Positions 61,201 through 64,000 of a stretch of DNA of 64,000 nt are shown in pieces. The notes below the pieces were generated by a model. The model searched no databases. It was not told the DNA's origin and worked only from the letters and a program-made list of their open reading frames with translations. The stretch is from Owenia fusiformis. Lineage: Eukaryota > Annelida > Polychaeta > Sabellida > Oweniidae. Each line of letters starts with the position of its first letter. Within the stretch, counting starts at the first letter, position 1. Made by a program: the position numbers and the translations under genes. The DNA lies in the NCBI GenBank assembly GCA_903813345.2, contig CAIIXF020000010.1, forward strand, positions 29,692,828 to 29,756,827, given 5' to 3'.

Positions 61201-63662
61201 CAAAATGCCTGTATACTTTCATCCAGCATAATAATAAATCTAAACTATTAGCATTTGCTAATTCCAGTTTATCTTTTGGCCAACTGAGCCAGCAGTTGAA
61301 TTCGCAAATGCTACTTTATTGAAAAATTTGCCATTACAAAACACCTGTATACTTTCATCCAGCATAGTGAATGATCTGATATATTTCCAAGGGATACTCC
61401 ACATCCTGATCATTACAAAATACATAATAAATACTTACGTTCTTACAGGCTCTGGCATTGCAATATTTCCCTGGGGTGAGGTATACTGGCTATTGGGGAC
61501 CTGAAGACTATTCCCAACGCCTGTATTGCCTAAAATTAAAAAAAAGATCCAAACATTAGATTCACTTTCGGTTTGTGCTTTGTACGACATTCTGTCTAAC
61601 TCGTGTTGAATTTCACTATAATGAGTGGCCTATCAGTATTTGTTCCTTAAATAGAGGAACAGAGTTCAGAATCAGAGAAAGTAAATTTACCAGCAACATC
61701 TCAAATTGATGTAACATACACTATTTATGATCTAAAAACATTTTACCTGTACCATAAAAAAATGAATGGTAAATTTATTCAATATTCTTCAAAGTGCATA
61801 AAAATGCAAATTCTCCCAAATAAAAATGTATCAACATTTAGGATTTTTATGAAATAGAATTAAATGGCCAAAAATATCGTCGAATTTAAACTATTTACAA
61901 AGGTTGCTAACCTGCCTTTGAAATGTGTTTAATAAATGAAGTATAGTGAGAGAGTGAAATTGAGTGAATCGAGTGAAATTTGAAATCAGATTAAAATAAA
62001 CTATACTAAAGTTCACTTACTATGGAATGAGTCTCCTGAAATCCTACGCTCATGTCGTTTACTTGGTGTGCGCACAACATTTGGTTGTTGTCTGTTCATA
62101 GAAGGTACCTGATTTTCTCGCTCTGTGCGTCCACTTGAAATTCAGAAATGTCTGTTTTAAAATATGTCTCTTTTATCAATTGACAGATGGACAAGAGACA
62201 TAGAAGATAATCCTTTAATTTAAATAAGTGATTCTGACACAAATGCGTGATCCAGTGATGTGGCACCTGATGCCAAAAGGATGGGAAATTGCAAGAGATT
62301 ACTGAATAATACATAGAAGAAACACAAATCAAGTTTCAATGACATGAAGAAATGATAAAGATGTAAAATTAAAAGGGGATTTCAAATAAACTTAACACAT
62401 ACACTTTCTACATATACTATATATCTATATAAATCAAAATATTAGTCAGAAACACAAATGACATACTAACTAGTACATAGAACTTATACATAGAAGACTG
62501 TTTATTAAGTTACAACATAAAGGAACATTTAACTCTTGACAGGCTAGATCATGTCAAAGGTAAACATAGACATAGGCTATATACAACATTTTACTTTTTT
62601 ATGTGAAATTTTAATTTTCTTAAAAGGGAGGTTCTTTTACCTTTTTCCACTAACCCTTTTCCTTGAATTTTTTTAGTTTAAAATGCTGAACTGTCTGACT
62701 AGGATTAAATGAAATAGGACAAATTGTACTTCAGTACATAAGTACAACATAGATTCTATACAATACACTGTGTGGAATAATGTTGTTGTTGTATAGAGTA
62801 CATGTATATATTATGCAAAAATATCTGAGGCTACAACAATTGGGTTTATAGACAAAAAATGGGCACTGGGAATAAGGTTGGCATTGTGCAAAAAGATGGG
62901 TATAAGACAAAGTTGGGTTTAGGCAAAGAAAATGTACAGTACACATATTATTCTAAAGGTCTAGGAAACACATCTGCAAATTCATAACTCTAAAAGAAGC
63001 TTGAGTAAAATATACATTTCCAAAAAAATCCTGATATATTCCAGTGAACAAAGGAAAGTAGGGGATATTATCATATCCAACAGGTAACACAATTTATTAG
63101 ATTGATCCCAACTCCTTATATGGAACACTTTAGAGTTAAGATACTTAGTTGTACCACTCAAGCTTCCTTAAACCTCCATTAACCATTCAATATATTAACC
63201 ATCATATAAATGATTTTTCTAAATTTTCATACAAAAAAAGCTTCAGAAGAATGTATCTGTTTTCCACATACAAGTATATTATATATGCAATTACCCCACA
63301 AATCTAATATATGATGATTTATCAATGGATGGTCAATAGAGTGAGAAGGTAGTCCGTACATCAAAAAAATTAGGGCTGATTTTTAGGCTCATGTTATCTA
63401 ATTCCGCAAACAGTATTTTTGATATTGAATTGTTTTCTTCCATAATGTGTTAATATCCCCATAAAATTGTAAATAAAATAAAAAATTGCCAATAATTTTT
63501 TTTAAAAAATGATCAATTATTGGTAATTATAATTAATCATTATAATAAAATAAAAGTTCTCATTGTACGGATCTACCTTAAATCAGAAAAGACATGAAAC
63601 ATTATCAAACACAGAAACACAAGCATAACCCAACAAACCTATATCTGTGCTGAGAACCTAGA
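46263..63662 (-). CDS. 3' part of a many-exon gene for a disordered protein (unrecognised)
   Basis: Exons in transcript order: possibly 63662-63639 (24-nt microexon), then 62133-62021, 61529-61439, 61061-60972, 60700-60584, 60375-60313, 59900-59748, 59429-59349, 58485-58429, 57663-57595, 53895-53809, 53476-53005, 51736-51641, 49812-49733, 48222-48036 and 46904-46263. Every junction keeps frame; most upstream introns are phase 2. About 800 residues are visible. They are low-complexity: Arg/Ser/His-rich first (SEASHRHHHRHRRPNS, SHRRRRR), a compact acidic segment YELVDPKDVDPELLQDIPYV, then Gln/His/Pro/Gly repeats (QGQGHPQGQGHP) and a long Asn/Ser/Gln-rich end. It finishes NLLTEL, a possible class I PDZ ligand. 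There are no transmembrane segments or folded domains. The start is beyond the window. A scaffold or cytoplasmic tail is plausible, but I do not recognise the family. Confidence 0.75.
48506..48938. mobile_element. Small inverted-ended element containing a tRNA-like sequence
   Basis: Perfect 24-bp inverted ends (starting CTGCACATCGCTCCAAAACG) lie at 48506-48529 and 48915-48938. Between them, at about 48603-48668 on the minus strand, is a tRNA-like stretch with A-box-like TGGCCTTGCGGTAGAATG and B-box-like GGTTTGAATCC, most like tRNA-Ala with AGC. It sits inside an intron of the disordered-protein gene. No clear target duplication. Confidence 0.65.
48603..48668 (-). pseudogene. tRNA-Ala-like sequence (SINE head or tRNA pseudogene)
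   Basis: Read on the minus strand: GTTGGCCTTGCGGTAGAATG, then GCTCAGCACGCAGGAGG, then CCGGGTTTGAATCCC. The D arm, anticodon region (AGC) and T arm order matches tRNA-Ala. I cannot pair a proper acceptor stem or find a CCA-compatible end, so a pseudogene or SINE-type promoter is more likely than a working tRNA. Confidence 0.55.
49016..49103. repeat. Palindrome related to the 6.7-kb foldback repeat
   Basis: tttttgatacatggtatatc and caaatacaatattt are mirrored by the following half (aatatattgtatttcc, gatataccctctatcaaaaa). The right flank ctcccattaaataacctcta is the same as after the palindrome at 6698-6884. Confidence 0.75.
49262..49736 (-). repeat. About 20-bp minisatellite starting at a splice donor
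   Basis: About 23 units of roughly 20 bp (minus-strand unit ACACAAGTGCATGCTGTTT). The exon 49812-49733 ends at the array, and its donor reads GTAAGTGCATGCTG, the same as a unit from AAGTGCATGCTG onward. The frames it opens on the minus strand (49251-49633) are repeat artefacts. Confidence 0.88.
50160..50760. repeat. 53/63-bp minisatellite with alternating unit lengths
   Basis: Ten units in an intron of the disordered-protein gene share cgtataaacttctccaagga. Successive spacings are about 62, 53, 63, 53, 63, 53, 63, 61 and 63 bp. The short unit lacks the tcaatgagga piece. The first part is therefore a higher-order repeat of a long-short pair. Confidence 0.88.
53160..53215 (-). repeat. In-frame 18-bp coding repeat (QGQGHP)
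   Basis: Within exon 53476-53005, about three imperfect 18-bp copies encode QGQGHP, QGQGHP and QSQGHS. The repeat is a multiple of three and keeps the frame; it lengthens a low-complexity Gly/Gln/His stretch. Confidence 0.8.
54192..57500. mobile_element. 3.3-kb DNA transposon with roughly 170-bp inverted ends
   Basis: It is inserted in the intron between exons 57663-57595 and 53895-53809. Ends read TAGCGAGATCAATAGTGCAA and its complement, and homology between the ends continues about 170 bp (tggaacgaagcgtgaaactt, tttgatttaagagccagag). Both flanks have CTA (54189-54191 and 57501-57503), a likely 3-bp target duplication. An inner block (gatttt catcattgttaaag... gacgcccacttttcatat) is directly repeated at about 54491 and 55031, with inverted relatives near 57160-57215. 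It carries a decayed gene. Confidence 0.82.
54767..56840 (+). pseudogene. Decayed transposon-borne gene
   Basis: Separate open pieces in different frames align in order with a large protein family common in invertebrate and fish genomes, usually left as uncharacterised and probably transposon-encoded. Pieces seen: FPLYLQSIW and HPEVYEAFTKDNF with FSAIATDQVHKQNNSL (about 55340-55540), LQRFVV-like IIERFVVILYNRDNNE and TKKTNQIESIPPT (about 56425-56541), and a Cys-rich end CSCKQQCSTKRCKCF with ACTALW (about 56738-56802). At least three frame breaks plus an internal duplication (54767-55033 versus 55150-55390) show that it is dead. Confidence 0.7.
57740..58075. repeat. 52-bp tandem repeat in an intron
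   Basis: Six units of 52 bp (gccaatagctgcaattttgc core) lie in the intron just upstream of exon 57663-57595. Each unit contains GCTGCAATTTTGCAG, a small palindrome with CAG ends. Non-coding. Confidence 0.85.
62134..63638. other. Intron sequence upstream of the last firm exon
   Basis: About 1.5 kb between exon 62133 and the candidate microexon at 63662-63639. No other exon with matching phase was found. The segment is AT-rich with no tandem array or palindrome of note. Confidence 0.45.
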
Positions 63663-63738
63663 CTGAAAAGTTTCCCAGCTGTTCCTACATAACTCTGTAC
63701 CTGTGTCAACCTAAATACAACCATGCAGTATGTGTTAC

Positions 63739-64000
63739 TATGGCTTGCCAACCCAGATTCAATTTAGTTTGTATGGCTTGCCAAACTAGAATCATTCATT
63801 TAGAATGGCTTGCCAACACAGAATCATTATCATAATGACTTGCCAATATAGAAGTATTCAATTAAGATAACATGCCAACCCAGGAAAATAATTTAGGTAT
63901 GGCTTGCTTGTAGGTCAAAGTCAGTAAGACTTGCCAAACCTGCCAAAAATACATGCAATAAGTATGGATTGCCGATAGAACAATGTTAGTTAGTATGGCT
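63739..64000. repeat. Degenerate tandem repeat (tatggcttgccaa)
   Basis: About eight diverged units of roughly 30-35 bp sharing atggcttgccaa run to the window end and may continue beyond it. Non-coding. Confidence 0.75.

Overview
This is AT-rich animal nuclear DNA: split genes with GT-AG introns, long intergenic stretches, many transposon remnants, palindromes and minisatellites. Gene content (Spätzle-type cytokine, ankyrin/SOCS-box protein, a tandem family of WSCD-type sulfotransferases, a bacterial-like amidase, a GT31 glycosyltransferase) fits a marine invertebrate, most likely a lophotrochozoan such as a bivalve mollusc. That placement is inference; nothing in the window fixes the species.

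Layout. (1) 1-4.1 kb, + strand: the 3' part of a cystine-knot gene of Spätzle type, three exons read directly. (2) 7.4-9.4 kb, +: a complete two-exon ankyrin-repeat protein with a SOCS-box-like C-terminus. (3) 9.9-25.8 kb, -: three complete paralogous type II membrane sulfotransferases (A, B, C), each with five exons and the same intron phases (1,1,1,0). (4) 15.8-22.4 kb, between B and C: a transposon zone with a duplicated 286-bp block, a Tc1/mariner-like element with TA target duplication, and a broken LINE 3' end. (5) 27.1-32.8 kb, -: a complete nine-exon amidase-signature enzyme (514 aa) with the Lys-Ser-Ser triad and one GC-AG intron. (6) 35.8-40.2 kb, +: a two-exon beta-1,3-galactosyltransferase-like enzyme whose DxD-type motif is degraded. 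(7) 40.2-46.2 kb: repeats, including a 2.5-kb element with about 500-bp inverted arms and a 5-bp target duplication. (8) 46.3-63.7 kb, -: the 3' part of a large, many-exon gene for an intrinsically disordered protein that I do not recognise. One intron holds a 3.3-kb transposon with a decayed gene.

Most unusual pattern: in four unrelated genes an intronic tandem array is built from, or starts at, a splice junction of the adjacent exon. The Spätzle-like array (63-bp units) repeats an exon end plus its GTAAGT donor. The sulfotransferase C array (about 70-bp units) repeats an acceptor plus the first part of exon 4. The amidase array (54-bp units) resembles an exon end plus donor. In the disordered-protein gene a roughly 20-bp array begins at the donor itself. 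This makes serial decoy splice sites and suggests that minisatellites in this genome are seeded at exon-intron borders.

Exon boundaries were derived by hand from splice consensus, phase continuity and protein family logic; no alignment or transcript data were available.
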